From positions 3,038,001 to 3,102,000 of the forward strand of contig BSYQ01000003.1 of NCBI GenBank assembly GCA_030272585.1: DNA of 64,000 bases, in the 5' to 3' direction. Below, in pieces: positions 22,946 to 35,700 of the stretch; the stretch's first letter is position 1; each line of letters begins with the position of its first letter. The notes beneath the pieces are model-generated. The model saw only the letters and a list, made by a program, of their open reading frames with translations, was not told the DNA's origin and did no database searches. The stretch is from Bryopsis sp. KO-2023 (lineage: Eukaryota; Chlorophyta; Ulvophyceae; Bryopsidales; Bryopsidaceae). Made by a program: the position numbers and the translations under genes.

Positions 22946-24337
22946 TCATTTTAGCGATGAAAATACAGCATTGGCCGCCTGTGCGCATCCCCCAAAAAAG
23001 AAAAATTGAAAACTACAATTAGCCAGCAAAACAAAAACATGTGCGTATGTATATTTTACAATTTTGTTCATTTTTTCGGCATAGTTTTTCGTTTTTTGAT
23101 TTTTTTTTTTGGGGGGGGGGGATGGTGGGTTCAATGCACAGAAAGAAAAGTGTTGCCCAAAAAAAAAATTGTGTCTTGAGAAACGATGACACCCATACGG
23201 AAGGGGAGGGAGGGGGAAGTGGAGCCAGGGAGGATTGATTTTGTAGTGGTGGAACCAAGACTTACACATTTGTCAGTACAGTGCCAAAAATCGAAGTATT
23301 GTCCGGTGCAGTGAGCCTCCCCTGTGGTGTCATTTTTGATTCTTTCGGCACACGCCTGAAGAGCATACCAACATTTTATCAGGATTTTTTCCTCCCTTTA
23401 TTCTTTTCCCCCACCGTATCACTCCAGATGGGAACATCCCCATGTAGGCCATTTGCTATTATTTGCAAATTGAGGTACTATGGCCAAGAAATAGCAAGAA
23501 GCCATTTTCTCCCTAACCATGTTCAAATTTCACCCCTAATATAACATATAATATATATTACTTCTCTTCATTTCCCAAAAAATCATCAGCTACATTTGGG
23601 GAGTTGTTATCCCTGCCGTTTTTTCTCAAACTTTTCACTATTTCCCCCTTCTTTTTTCTTTTTTTTTTTTTGTTCGAGGGGGCGGGGGAGCGACAGGGGA
23701 GGTAAGTTTTATCATAAGCTTTCTTTTCCCTTGACAGGATTCTATTTGTGCAGTCACTTTCCAATTCGAAAACATGCTCCATGCAAAAAACAATGTAATA
23801 CACCAACTGTCGAAAAATTTTCTTCGTCTCGTTGGAAATGGGTCAAAGAAACAAATTTTGGATCAGAATTAATGCAGGGCATCTGAACTTTAAAGGTTGA
23901 GATTTCACAGTTACAAAAAAAATTGAAAAAAAGAGCAATCTCAGTTGCAGACTCACGTTGTAAGCAGAGAGCTCGGTCAGACATTTGACCTTGCACTTGG
24001 CCTCATACTGAATCACAGAATATTAAAAAAAAAATAGACAGCTCAATCCACATGTCTGACAGACGAGTAAGCATAATGGGAATGTAAACCAGCGCCATCA
24101 GTTTTCCTTTTCAGAGTTCAAAGCACTGGGAAAACTGAAAGAGACACCGAGCTTGCCAAATTTTATGTGTTACCTCTGGCTTTTTGCAGACAATCTCTTC
24201 TTCAGACCTGCGAACGTCAAAAGGGATGCAGAGATCAACTGATGAGCGAATGGCGCGTTCGTTTTTTTTTTGGGGGGGGGGGCTTGTTCCCGAAACCACC
24301 ACCAACAGGGGAAAACAAAAAAAAATGCAACTCACAT
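22946..24337 (-). CDS. QCR6: Ubiquinol-cytochrome c reductase hinge protein (QCR6/UQCRH)
   Basis: Five coding pieces: AT at 24336-24337, then 24174-24207, 23957-24007, 23266-23355 and 22946-22978, for 69 residues. The protein has the hinge-protein cysteine pattern: CKVKCLTELSAYN, ACAERIKNDTTGEAHCTGQY, FDFWHCTDKC, and the typical terminal AANAVFSSLK. The Cys pairs form the family's twin disulphides. It sits on cytochrome c1 in complex III in the intermembrane space. The first residues (MSEEEIVCKKPE) are acidic, as in other hinge proteins. No other ATG gives this frame: AT before a gtgagt donor joins G after the acceptor, so the intron appears to split the start codon. The gene is very short exon-wise but spread over 1.4 kb. 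Confidence 0.88.
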
Positions 24338-24550
24338 GGCTGACAACGATCGCGGATGGCAAGCCCTGGACGATTCGCTGAAAAACTCCTCAGGAAATCG
24401 GTGACAGCTTCTCGGCCCAGCGGACGATCTTTTTTTCTTTTTTTTCCTTCGGTTGAGAAAGCATAATGTCGATTTTGTGCATTAAACCACGTACGGCATC
24501 ATCTTTTATCATTACGTTCCACGCTGTTTTGCGTTTCTGGCTGTCGCAAA
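24338..24550. promoter_or_regulatory. Shared 5' region of QCR6 and the acidic-protein gene
   Basis: Only 213 bases lie between the two divergent starts, so this is a likely bidirectional promoter. No known element was recognised. Confidence 0.35.
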
Positions 24551-26053
24551 ATGCCTGGCGAAACAGTGGTGGGTCCGTCGGGAGTAAACCGACTTGCCAA
24601 ACATCATGGCTCCAGACGGCTGGTTCGTCGCCAGCCGAAGCAAATTTTCGCTGCTGATAGAAGCTACGGAGCTGGCGGGAGGGATCTCAACGGGAATTCA
24701 CACAGGAGTGGGGTTGGCAGGGAAATCGCGACGAAAGCCGTGTCGTTTTCTGGGGATGGGGATATCGACCTCGGGCCCTACAAATATGACAGTCGGGAAC
24801 TGAAGGAACTGGCGGATATGATGCCAGACAGACTGGACGCCACCTTGAAACCGAGGTCCAAATTGCTGATGAAACAGTTGCTCGACAAGTATGACCTGGA
24901 CACCTCCACTCTTTTCGAGGATGAAGAGGAAATCGACTTGTCGGAGGCTCCCAAATGGCTGGATTCGAAAAAGGAACCCTCCATGTCTGGCTTCAAGGAG
25001 CCTTTGCCAGAACAGATGGGGTTCCCCCTTCCGCAGGAAGGTGACCTGGCTGGCTGGGATTTTTTCATCACCAATGTGGAGATGGGTTATGAAGCTAAAA
25101 AGGAGCTGCAATTGCAGAGGGTGTTCGATCAGGCATTGAAGCTCCATCACAGTCAGAACTTCAGGGCTAAAAACATCTATGCGGTGTCCATGTGGTATGC
25201 GAAAGTCTTGGAGCAGGTCGAGTTATGGGATAATTACGAGGGTGGGGATCCGTCCCCCATACCTTCGTTCGTTCGGGCGTTGTACATCCTGGAAGAGAGT
25301 TTCGATGATCTCAACGAAAAGCAAATCGAAGTGGATAGGAAAATTGCGGAGAGGTCCGACAAGCTTCAGGAGGTGAGGGGGAGAGGAAGGAGTGGAGTGG
25401 AGTTTGTTAGTAATGATAATGGCCCTCCAATGCAAATTCAACTGTTATGACAATTTCGCAATGAGTATATGTTGGGGTGTGGAAAACCCTCGGGCAAGGT
25501 AGCTTTTAAAAGAGATTTTCCCCCAGAAAATTCCGAAAAGAAATGAAAATACAGTAACAGCCTTGTATAAGAGACTTTATGGTCTCTGTCGTATGGAAAT
25601 CTGATAAAAAAAAAATAAAAAAAGATTAAAAAATAAAAAGATTAAAAGATACATCTATTTCTGCCAAGAATAAGCCGCTTGCATTATGCGTGCACTATTG
25701 AAATTTTTACTCACTCAAGTTTTCGCATGGCTCAGGCAATGTTTTACAACTGGGTGGAAGAAAACCTGGATGTAACCATTGACTTTGCAAGTCCCATCGT
25801 CAAAGATGGATCCATAGCCAAGTCAGACGTGGTGGAGGAGGAGGAAGAAGAATCGACAACTTTGGAAATTGACGATCTCTTGCATGGACTCATTCCGAAT
25901 GCTGAACCCGAAGGAAGGGCTGAGGATGACTACGACGATTTCACAAAAGACCTGCTGGAGGGCGGATCCGGGGACCTCGAATTCAGGGAAACCTCTGCCG
26001 ATTTGACGTTCCAGCTGCCAGATATGAAAGACCCAGAGGAATCACCCACATGA
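24551..26053 (+). CDS. Unidentified protein with acidic C-terminus
   Basis: Two exons, 24551-25372 and 25736-26053, in phase 0, give 379 residues from a clear ATG. I do not recognise the family. The first 70 residues are basic and Ser/Gly/Arg-rich, which could be a targeting peptide. The middle (residues about 80-280) looks globular and helical, with WYAKVLEQVELWDNYEGGD and FVRALYILEESFDDLNEKQI. The second exon begins AMFYNWVEENLDVTIDFASP and runs into a Glu/Asp-rich tail containing EEEEEES. No membrane segment or catalytic motif is evident. Codon use and GC match neighbouring genes, so it is probably a genuine native gene. Confidence 0.72.
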
Positions 26054-26721
26054 GGCAGCTTTTGCTTTTTCTGGCTGGATATATTTGCAGCACCGGGTTC
26101 TTTTGGGGATTGTGCCTCTCTTGTCTTTCGTCCAGTTTTGGAATTGGCTGGTTGGAGAGCAGGTCAGGTTTTTGGTAGACGCAGGACTGGGTGGCCTTGT
26201 GTCAATTCCTTTGTGTGGCGGTTTCGAATGCGATTTTGAAAGAGGATGTAACATTATTTGTGTGCGGGGGGACCTTGAGCTCCCAGCACACAGCTGGTTC
26301 AAGACAGGATGCAAACAAGGGATCCATTGCTTTGGCGGTGGTTCTGAGTTGCGTTTGTGTGCAGCATGACGTCCCCAAACTAAAAACTGATATTCTCCAC
26401 AGTTCCCTCGCTGGCAAAAAATTGACCGCAGATCTGAAAACCAGCACTGGCAGCCTTGCTGGCAATCCTGATTCAACGTCGTGGTTTCGTCTCCATTGCA
26501 CCCCCACCCCCCCACCCTCTGTCACTTGTCCTTGCGGCTGCCTAATCAATCTTCCTCGCCGCCAACCACCTCAACCCACTTTTCAACAACCTCGGAACAG
26601 GCACCAGTTTCTGGCGCGCCTTGGGGACTGTCAAGTTCTGTAACACGGACTGCGCTCTGGCAGCTGCACTGACCCATATGACACACGAAACCCTGGTCGC
26701 TTGGAAGGGAAGATTGCAGTG
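26054..26721. other. Spacer upstream of the giant EF-hand gene
   Basis: It should contain the 3' UTR of the acidic-protein gene and the promoter of the next gene. Both strands show short random ORFs only. Confidence 0.4.
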
Positions 26722-29700
26722 ATGGTGTCCCAGATCCTTCCTGTTCACTCCGTCGAAATGACGGAGAGGGTGGACGACTCTGCCTTGGAAAGCCCCACGC
26801 CGCCGGTGAGCTCTCTTGATCCAGCCTTTCAATAGATCTGGGTCCGATCTTCTACAACTGATCGAGATATCCGTTTCCAACAGGACGAGAAGTCGTCGGC
26901 CGTGCCGAAGTGGTCCACGATCAGGAACAGCGTGGCCCTAACTAGGAAGAAAAAGGTGAGAAACTGCAACATGGATCTTTCCTTGCGGTAGAGAAACTTT
27001 TCCTTCCTTGTAAAGGAGTCTCAAGAGATGGCGGCACACTGCCAAACGAAATGCTGCAGCATCTGTGGTTCTGATAGAAGAGCACTCTCCTTGTTTGTAG
27101 ACCTCTTCGGGACCTTCCTCGGGACGACGCTGTAACCCGACGGGTCCCAGAGCCCAGGCGCTGTTTCAGCTGGCGGTTTTTCTTCTCACCAACTTCGTCG
27201 TGGTATGATGAGAGTTTCTGGCAAAGTGAAACACTACGCATTAAAAAAAACACAAAAAAACAAAGAAAACATTGTGCATAGAGCCCTTGCAACCCGAAGA
27301 CGCACTGTAAAACATCGTTCAGAGTAACATTGTTCAGTCGGAGTGAGCATCAACGGCATTTTCTGATAACGCGCATCAAACTTGTGGCGTTTTCGTTCAT
27401 TTGTGTTTCAGGTGTTTTTCCTCTTCGTATATCCGCAAATCACCGAGTATCAATACTTGAAGAGCTACGACGAGGACGTACGTTTCAGAGACGTGTCTGA
27501 GCTCACAAAATGAACACAGCAATACTATTCAAAAAGCTATTAAAAGTATCACTAAAAAACGAATCTTATTTATGAAATTTTCGATAGCTAAGGAGGTCTC
27601 TAAAGAAGCCCCTGAACATGGGGGTTTTACATTGTTTTTGTTTAACGAACTGCATGTCGGCTGGGTCGTCAGCAACTCTCCTTTTCAGCCATAACGGGTA
27701 TAATTGTTCCATAGTTCGACAATTCTTGCTTTAAGTTCTGTAATCGGCTGTTCTGTAAGTCCACAACTGAGGGCAGGCACTTCCAGTACCAGCGCAGATA
27801 CCAATATTATATACACTTCGCCATGACACTTTTTCCCGGTTTCCCACAGGAAGAGGCGGCGTTTCACCAGTTCACACCAATCAGCATACCAGTAGAGGTT
27901 GATGATGATGTCGATGGCGCTCCCCACGATCACGATTATTTGCTCCAATACAATGCTCTGGTGTATATTCCGGAGGATGTCAAATGGAATCCTTACACAA
28001 TGGGATGGAACCTTCAGGTGACCTCACCGTTTCTTTTCGAGGAAGCAATATTTGCTTGATGGGGTCGTCCCTTGCAGTTGATGGGCCTGAATTGTGTAAG
28101 CATAGTTCAATAGTTCTCTGGAGTAGGAGCTAGTCGCTGACTAAAGTGGGTTGGTTTTCACCCAGGACATCATGGATCTGCCTCGAGCAAGGGATGTGCC
28201 AGATGCATACTGGGAACCTGGAACTGGTAAAAGAATGGTTCAAAACTACACTGCGTGCTTTGAAAGCTGCCTGGACGGTCTCGGAAGGCCAAAGGATATG
28301 TATGATAGTGGAGGAAATCCGACGAGGTATGCTGAAACAGGAACACATTGGCTTCTGGCGTACTTAGGTTGCACATTGTCCCCTTTTATCTTTTAGCTAG
28401 ATCATCGTGGATTATGTTTTGTTCTCCACAAGCTTAGGATAGGTTCAGAGTGTTCAATGGCCTTTTGCTAGCTTTATTTCTGGCACGCTTAAAAACTAAG
28501 GAGCTGATGCCTGTCGAAGGGACTTCACTCTGGAACCATATGGACAAGCAAATGACTATTACCTGAATCGCGAGGAGTTCCTGGAATTTGTCGACTACGA
28601 CTTCTACCATGCCTTTTCATCCAATGACGACAAGGGACATGCTCACAAGGACGCTTATGGTGGCTTTGGAGTGAGTGGTCTCCAGGGAAACTTGAACCTT
28701 ACGAGCCCAACATCGTCTTCCTATGTCTGCAACCTTGGCACACAAAGAAGGATAACGACGGCCATCAGAATTCAGACCCACGGTACAGATGTTGAACTCT
28801 ATAAGCACAGGGAGAAATCCCACAGGAGTGATATCTAGAATGCGGTAGGAGGACTGCTTCCAGCCTTTTTTGATTCGTAAGCCCTAAGGTTCTATTCTGT
28901 TCGTTTTCAGGGTGCCATGTTCAAGTATCCTCGACAGAAGGAGATCACTATCGTTTGTTCGTCAAACAACGCCACAGAAAAAGAGTCAGAGCTTCCGTTC
29001 GAAAGGTTGCCAAAAAGGATGTGGTTTCGGGGTGTAGAACTCAACACGTCCTGATCGAAGCCTTCAATCCAACATGCAGAAGAGTGCAAGTCCCAGGCAA
29101 GGGGGGATATTTTCATCCTGATCACTTGCAGACCCAATCTCACTGATACTCACACACAAACTGACGCCGTTTTTCCTTTCTCCAGGAACGGAAGTCGCTT
29201 GCGAACGTGAGTGCTCGGTCGTTCTGTTCAAAGGTCATCGAGCTCGTCGAGTCCCCATCACTGTCGAACCGTTGGGCAACCTAACGAATCCTCTCCCCAC
29301 GTTTCGCATTGACGATCAGTATCTTGTGCTGGATGCTCTCGGCCGAACAGATGACTTTGATCTTTACATAAAGGGGGGGTCGATGGATGTGGATCTATCT
29401 AACGCAAGAATAAAAAGCCTGGGTGTTGGGCTGAAATATGGAACTGTCAGTCTTGACCACCTCAGGCATGACTACGCATATGTATCAGTCGAGGCAGATG
29501 ATATCGCTCTTCAGGACGACAGAAACTATGAACTTCAGTAAGGAATAAAAACACAATTTTTCGAGTCGCCTCTGCCTCTCAGGGTGCCTGTTCGAAGAGC
29601 TTCGCTACGCTTGAGTGTACAGCTCTACATTGATCTGTTTTTTGGTTCAGATACCGAAGTGCAGCCAATCTGGTATGTGCAACCGCACCAATCGTCGAGG

Positions 29701-32700
29701 ATATCCCAAGAGAAGTCATACCATGCGAAATGCAACCCCCCGCAAATCCTGAACTGGATGCACACAAGTTTTACGACGACAAGGCTGACGGATATATTGA
29801 TCGAGCGGAGTTTTTGGATGGAATGGAGCGACTTGGTCTCACAAACGAAACCGACTCGCTCGATATTGAAGATTCGGAGATGGAGCAGCTCATCAATCAC
29901 GTGTTTAGCGACTCCCAGCCTGATGCAGCAGTTCAGGAGCTCACATACGAGCTGTTCGAACAGCAGCTCAATCTTTTGATGCTACCGCTCACGACACTGT
30001 ATGACTCCGAAGCCAAGGAAGATTGTTTACAATTCTGTTCTGGAGGAATATCGTCAGTCGAATGCCTGCAGAACTGCACTTGGCACTGTGGGGGTGGGAG
30101 CATCGGAATCACAGAGCCGGTGTTTGGGTCGTGTGATATATCACAGGTAGGCAAACAAGCACTGCAAATAACAGATTGGCTTGTGGTCGGTACAACACAA
30201 GAATCGACCTTAGGTTGGTCTGCGTCTCCAGGGTTGCACGCCTAGCTGCGGAAGTCCAGATACCTCCATAACTGGCGAGCGAATCCCAAGCTTGGGTGGG
30301 GTCAATTATCATCTCTACGACTTGGATCCACCTGATGGCGTTATAACTGTGGAGGAAATGAGGCAGGCCCTCCTGAAACTGTATGGCAACTGTACATATA
30401 TCATAGAGCCTTATGAGAAGGACTACGTGACATGCAAATATGTTGGCTCGGGTCAGTATGATTTAGGTGGCGGAAGGGATAGAAGAGAATGCACAAGGTA
30501 ACTGCGTTTGTCATCTCTACCTATCTTATCTTACTAGCTCAATTTTTGCAGCACCGCAGCCATTTTGTTGTGGCAAAAGTCTGACACTCTTCGCTAAATC
30601 GATGAAATATTTTCCCTGCAATTTTTTTTGCATATTCTTTATTCACCACAGATATAGCGATGCTGATCGATCTGCTGATGGATACCAAGCCTATGACAAA
30701 AATGAACATGACTGGAGGATAAACAATCCAAATATGCCAGATGGAACCAACGAAACTCTGTCAATGTACGGAGGCCAACCAAGGGAGTGCCGCCCCTTTC
30801 CTGACTATGACCCGAGATTAAACGGCAGGCAGGTATGAAATGCACGGCTGTACAGTTGAATGCTGTATGAAAGCATGTTCTTATTAATGGTGTGTTTTGC
30901 AGTTTGACCCCAACGCCAATCCTACAGACTGTCCAGAGTGCTTCTTACCAGATGGCAATTTGGTGCCCTCACATTACTTCAACAGGTCAACTTGGGATCT
31001 CCAGAGCTACAATGATGTACTGACTTCTTTGCGAAGGGTTTTCACTTACGACCTTTTCGGATACAATTTTCCATACTTCAATATCTCGGATGACGACCAG
31101 TATCGCCATTTCGCTTCCAAAATATTTTCAAGAACCATCGTTGAGAATCGTGTGGAATATGCAACATTCAACTCAAATCTTCAAGCTGTGGGGAGGGTGG
31201 CCGCCATTGGGGAGAATTTCTACCTGTTCAATCCCTGGTGTTTTCGGGGGCTGTTCTTGAAGTTGGGCCCCAGTGACTACACGAACCCGGATGCACAGAC
31301 TGTTGCAGATGAGTCCTCCATAAAGTATTTGAGTGCGACCAATACAATAGAGAATACAAACATGCCAGGCTTCAGAATAAGTTCCAGCTCAACAGCGCTG
31401 AATCCATGTCCAGAAGACTGGGGTACCGGGGCTCAAGGAAGCACCCAATTCTCCTACTTTCCATGGGCAACAGAGTCATCAGGAAGAAAATGGGGGAAGG
31501 CCCTTCCAATGTGGTGTCTGGATGAATCTTGGCCGAATGGGGGGGTCGACGGGGTTTATCCATACGATCAGTCAAAATATGGAAGTATGGCTGGAAAGGA
31601 GATACCCCCAGGATGCGAACCGATGGTCTGTAAGCCCCTGATGCAAGCGGACGTTATCGAGGGATCCATACATGCCCAGGTACCTTATTCTCTGAACTCG
31701 ACCCTTCTCGACACGTTTTCTAGCTTTCTTGTGGCGTTGTTCCGAGATATGACAGCCTTCGACCTCAGGTGTTGCCGTTCAAATTCGATCCATTCAATGT
31801 TTCTGGGAGCTACCATACCATGATAGAGAACTGCAAGACCTCAGACGGGAGCAGCAGATGCTTTTTGAAGGTAAGAAATGCAGGCGGCGGCAGCTGGAAG
31901 TATCTTGAAGATATGAATTCATCGTTTCTCAGAGCTTTCTCCCTGTGCAGGGTTATGATGCCCACTTGGAGGCCAGGTTTCGCGGCGTGGACGAAGATAA
32001 GCTTGAAAGTATCAAACACAACTGGGTCGATGAATCACAAGCAGCCGACGATTCAGTGGTTGTGTTGGACGTGGCCGGTTTTGGAGTTCCAAACTTCAAG
32101 AAGTGGTTCTGGACGTCCAGGGATGTTTACATGCAGCTTGAGCCAGCGTGGCTTAATGTGTTTTCTTTGGGGGTTCTTGATCCCAGGATGGTGGTTGCCG
32201 ATGTGCGGATGACTCCCGGGTAAGCTTCACAAAAGCATAAATTTGTATCTCCCCCTCAAAAAAAAGAACGAAACCGTGGAGTGCTGTCCACCAGGAAAAG
32301 CTTCAGCAATACTCTGATATTACACCGCAGCAAAGCTTCAATTAAACTACGTACAGTCGATTGCGCTTCTCAGAAGTAATACTATGGTGTTCACGATAGG
32401 ATGTGCGATCCAAAGTACGGTGCCATCGAAAAAATTGACTGGAGGCAGAACTCGACAGATGGAGCTGTGCAAACTCTGCGAACAAGAAGAGAAACTACGA
32501 TTCACGAACTTTTGCAAGACATGATCAGGCCAGACTTTGAGCCGGAGCTTCCTGGCAGCTTTTACTTGAAACAGGTAAAGCTATCCTTATGGGTTCCGAG
32601 CCAGTAAGCTTTCCTTTTTTCGCCGCACGAATCCATTCTGAAAAATAGATTTGTGGCTGTTCAATTCCCAGATTTGGAGGACTGGGTACCATAATGAAGA

Positions 32701-35700
32701 GCTTATGTTCGATCCTATCACTTACAATCCGCTAACGGACACGGATCCTGGTTTTATCGATGGAAGGGGTGTCCGCGTTGGAGTGGGCCCATCATTTCGA
32801 CACAAGAGAGTCTGTGTTGACTCTCAACCTTGCAATGCAGTTTACGCCATCTACTCAGACAATTGTCGTATTGAAAGAGAGCTGTTTCTGAACACGAGTT
32901 CTGGAGAGTATGAACTCACGCCATGCGTGAATGAATACGGAGCTTCAGCTTATTTGGACCCAGTGCTCCAGGTACGGAATTCACTCTGTTCGAGTGCACA
33001 GGACCAGAAGATCCATTGTGTGCTGAGATATATCCCATGATTTGCTTTTGGATAGTACAGGGTGATGGACCGGTGATGAACGAATCTGATTTCAACAACC
33101 AATTTCCACGCACGCTGGACCAATACACTTGGGAAGAGGTGAAACGAATGAGGGGGGACCAGGTGCTGAGAAGGAATCGATACGTAAAGCTCATTCATCA
33201 CTCGCACGCAAACGCAACCACCTATTTCTATGACAAGAAAAGGGTGGAGCTTGGGGATGGAGGGGAGCTCAACTTCGTCGACGCCAACAACGAGATGTTT
33301 CAGAATGTCGCACTGGTGGGACACAACCCAAACCACACAAAATGAATCAAAAATGCACAGATGTATCGACACAAAGCTGTTCTCACAGTTATAATATGAG
33401 TTTCTTTAGTGAAGGACAAATGTTGATATTTGAAACTGACAAGGTGCGAATTTGCAAAGGTGTTGTCGCTTGTCCTGAGCATGATGATAGCTGGGACCAT
33501 AGGAACCGCTGTGATGCTATCTTTGACGCTGCTTGCATTGAAGGCTCTTGGAAGATACAAGCGAGAGCAGAAAAACTTGAAAAAAATCGACAAAGGGAAA
33601 AGGAAGGATCGATTTGATGCATTGGTTGAGCTTGTTGCTGTCGATCACAGGAAGGCAGTCAGAAAGGCGGCCCTGGTAATTATCAATAAATAAATCAATC
33701 AATCATTACAACTCACTAAAAGAGAGCCATCCCCCTCCATGATGCTGGAACAAATACGAAAAGGAAAAATCCATAGTTGTCTGCTTGCCTCATGTAGCAC
33801 CCATCAACAGTGATCATTCCTGAAACGAGACGGCTAAGAATGTACATAGGATATGAACGGGGCGGAGTTGAGACGAAAAATTTGTTTATTGTTATCAGGA
33901 CGATGGTAACGACCCTCTGACGCTTTCTGCAATTGATCTAGCCATTCCTAAAGATAAAAAGCAAGATCTTCTAGACTTCGCAAAGCAAAAATGGGATCCG
34001 CACAGCGACGTCAGTGAGTGGAACGTTGAGGAAATGAAGTTCGAATGGGATAGGTATGTTTTATCCACCCAAAATAATAGGCTTAATTATTATTATTATT
34101 AATACTAATTGGCTGGTCTTTGTTCCCTGTGCATAAGTCCTATCTTCATTTGTGTAGGTTTTGTGCAACAGGAGAGGTACCCGAACTTTCCCATGGCGGC
34201 CAAGTCGTGAAAGAGAATTTCTCCAAGTTGACCGCAATTGCACTTCGGCCCATTAGCCCTGCTTTCGCGAAAGGCAAGAATGACTCAGACGAGGAAGGCA
34301 AGGGACTGCTCACCAACACGCTGAAAAACGCAGCGGAGATTCAAAGTAGAATCGACCAGATGGAGGAGAGCAACTCGAGAATGCACTACATAAAGCTTTA
34401 TCTTGCGGCATTAACGAGGTACACACAACTTGCCGTATGGAAGTCAGGACACCTTTGTACAAGTTTATTGCCTGTTGTTTATTGATTTTATGGGGATTTC
34501 TGGGCTTGTGTTGCAGAAAGTTCAAGACAATTTTGGACCTGCTCCTCCAAGCAGATGTGCCATCTCCATTCGATGTGATTGAGGTAGCGATCATCGATCA
34601 ATGCCGCCGCCGCCTCATCAACAGTCTTCGGACCTTTGTGAAGGAGAAATGCCTCCAGGTTCGGTCACTGCCTTGTGGGGATTGTATCAGGGCATATTGA
34701 TCCTTTCCAACTGCAGCTTGACATGTAGATCAATCAATCAATCAATGATTACATGTTGCCTGGCATGTAGATATGCATTGAGACATGTATGAGTTATTGC
34801 TTTTCGCGCGCTCCACAGGACCAGCCTCTGACACAGGATTTACAAGTTCGACTTGGGGGCACACTGGATGACCTCGGAGACTTCGAGGAGGGTAAAGAAG
34901 TGATTCGTCTTGGGATTGGCTCAGACGTTGGTGTTGGGAAGTCCATTTTTGGGAAGATGATCAGGTTGGTAGCAAATATCTCATGGATTAATCCACGACG
35001 ACTTTTCTTTAAATTCTTTTCTGTGCATTTAAATTGGTTGAGTAGATTAAAAAACTACAAATATATTAACAATGAATGTTTTATCTCAGATACAAGGTGG
35101 CTTGGGTTAAGATATGGTGTCAAAAGAAAAGATGCTCAGTCCACGGCATCGAAGCTGATCTGCTCGTGGTCAATATACATGAAGGCCCGAGGACATTCAC
35201 AAACCCCACAACCCCGCTGGAACCGTGGGAAGAAGGTCTTGAGGATCCCCTGCTTGGCCATGAACGTCTTTTCACCCTCCCAGGGCCCGAAGCTCTTGGA
35301 GGGGGGGTAAAGCACAACTACGTTATATCTGCCGAATGGGGGACAAGAACTATTCAAATCAACACCCAAGGGAACTTGGATTTGAAGGCCTTGGGACCAA
35401 CTGTCCAGTTCAAGACGGTTCTGCGCAACTTTTGCCCCGCTTATGAAAAATTCTGCATGAATTGGTCCCTCCTTCAAAAGGATGTATTGAAATCGGAGGG
35501 CACACTCAAGGTTAGTTCAATTCTGCCCAATTTTTTTCCCAGATCTCGTTTGGTGCCCCCATCCTCATCGCTAAGCATTTCTCTAAATAAGGCAATGCTT
35601 TTTTCTCCACCCCAGTCACTAGGAATACATGCAACCAAGAGAATCGTCACCTCGTTGAAAGGTTTGAAACTGAAAACGGATGACGATCGCGCAAAAGAGA

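Noticed and set aside
29041-29146. Alternative frame in the giant gene reading through to a GC donor at 29097
   Set aside because: It also fits the next exon's phase, but requires a weak donor upstream and a GC donor. The frame using GT donors throughout was preferred, though not decisively.
29584-29979. 131-codon plus-strand ORF overlapping the first EF-hand exon
   Set aside because: It is an out-of-frame shadow of the exon at 29665-30146, which carries the canonical EF-hand loop and correct phases.
34900-34964. P-loop-like GVGKS string in the giant protein
   Set aside because: The spacing does not fit GxxxxGK[ST], no Walker B or other G-motif follows, and an intron lies just after it.
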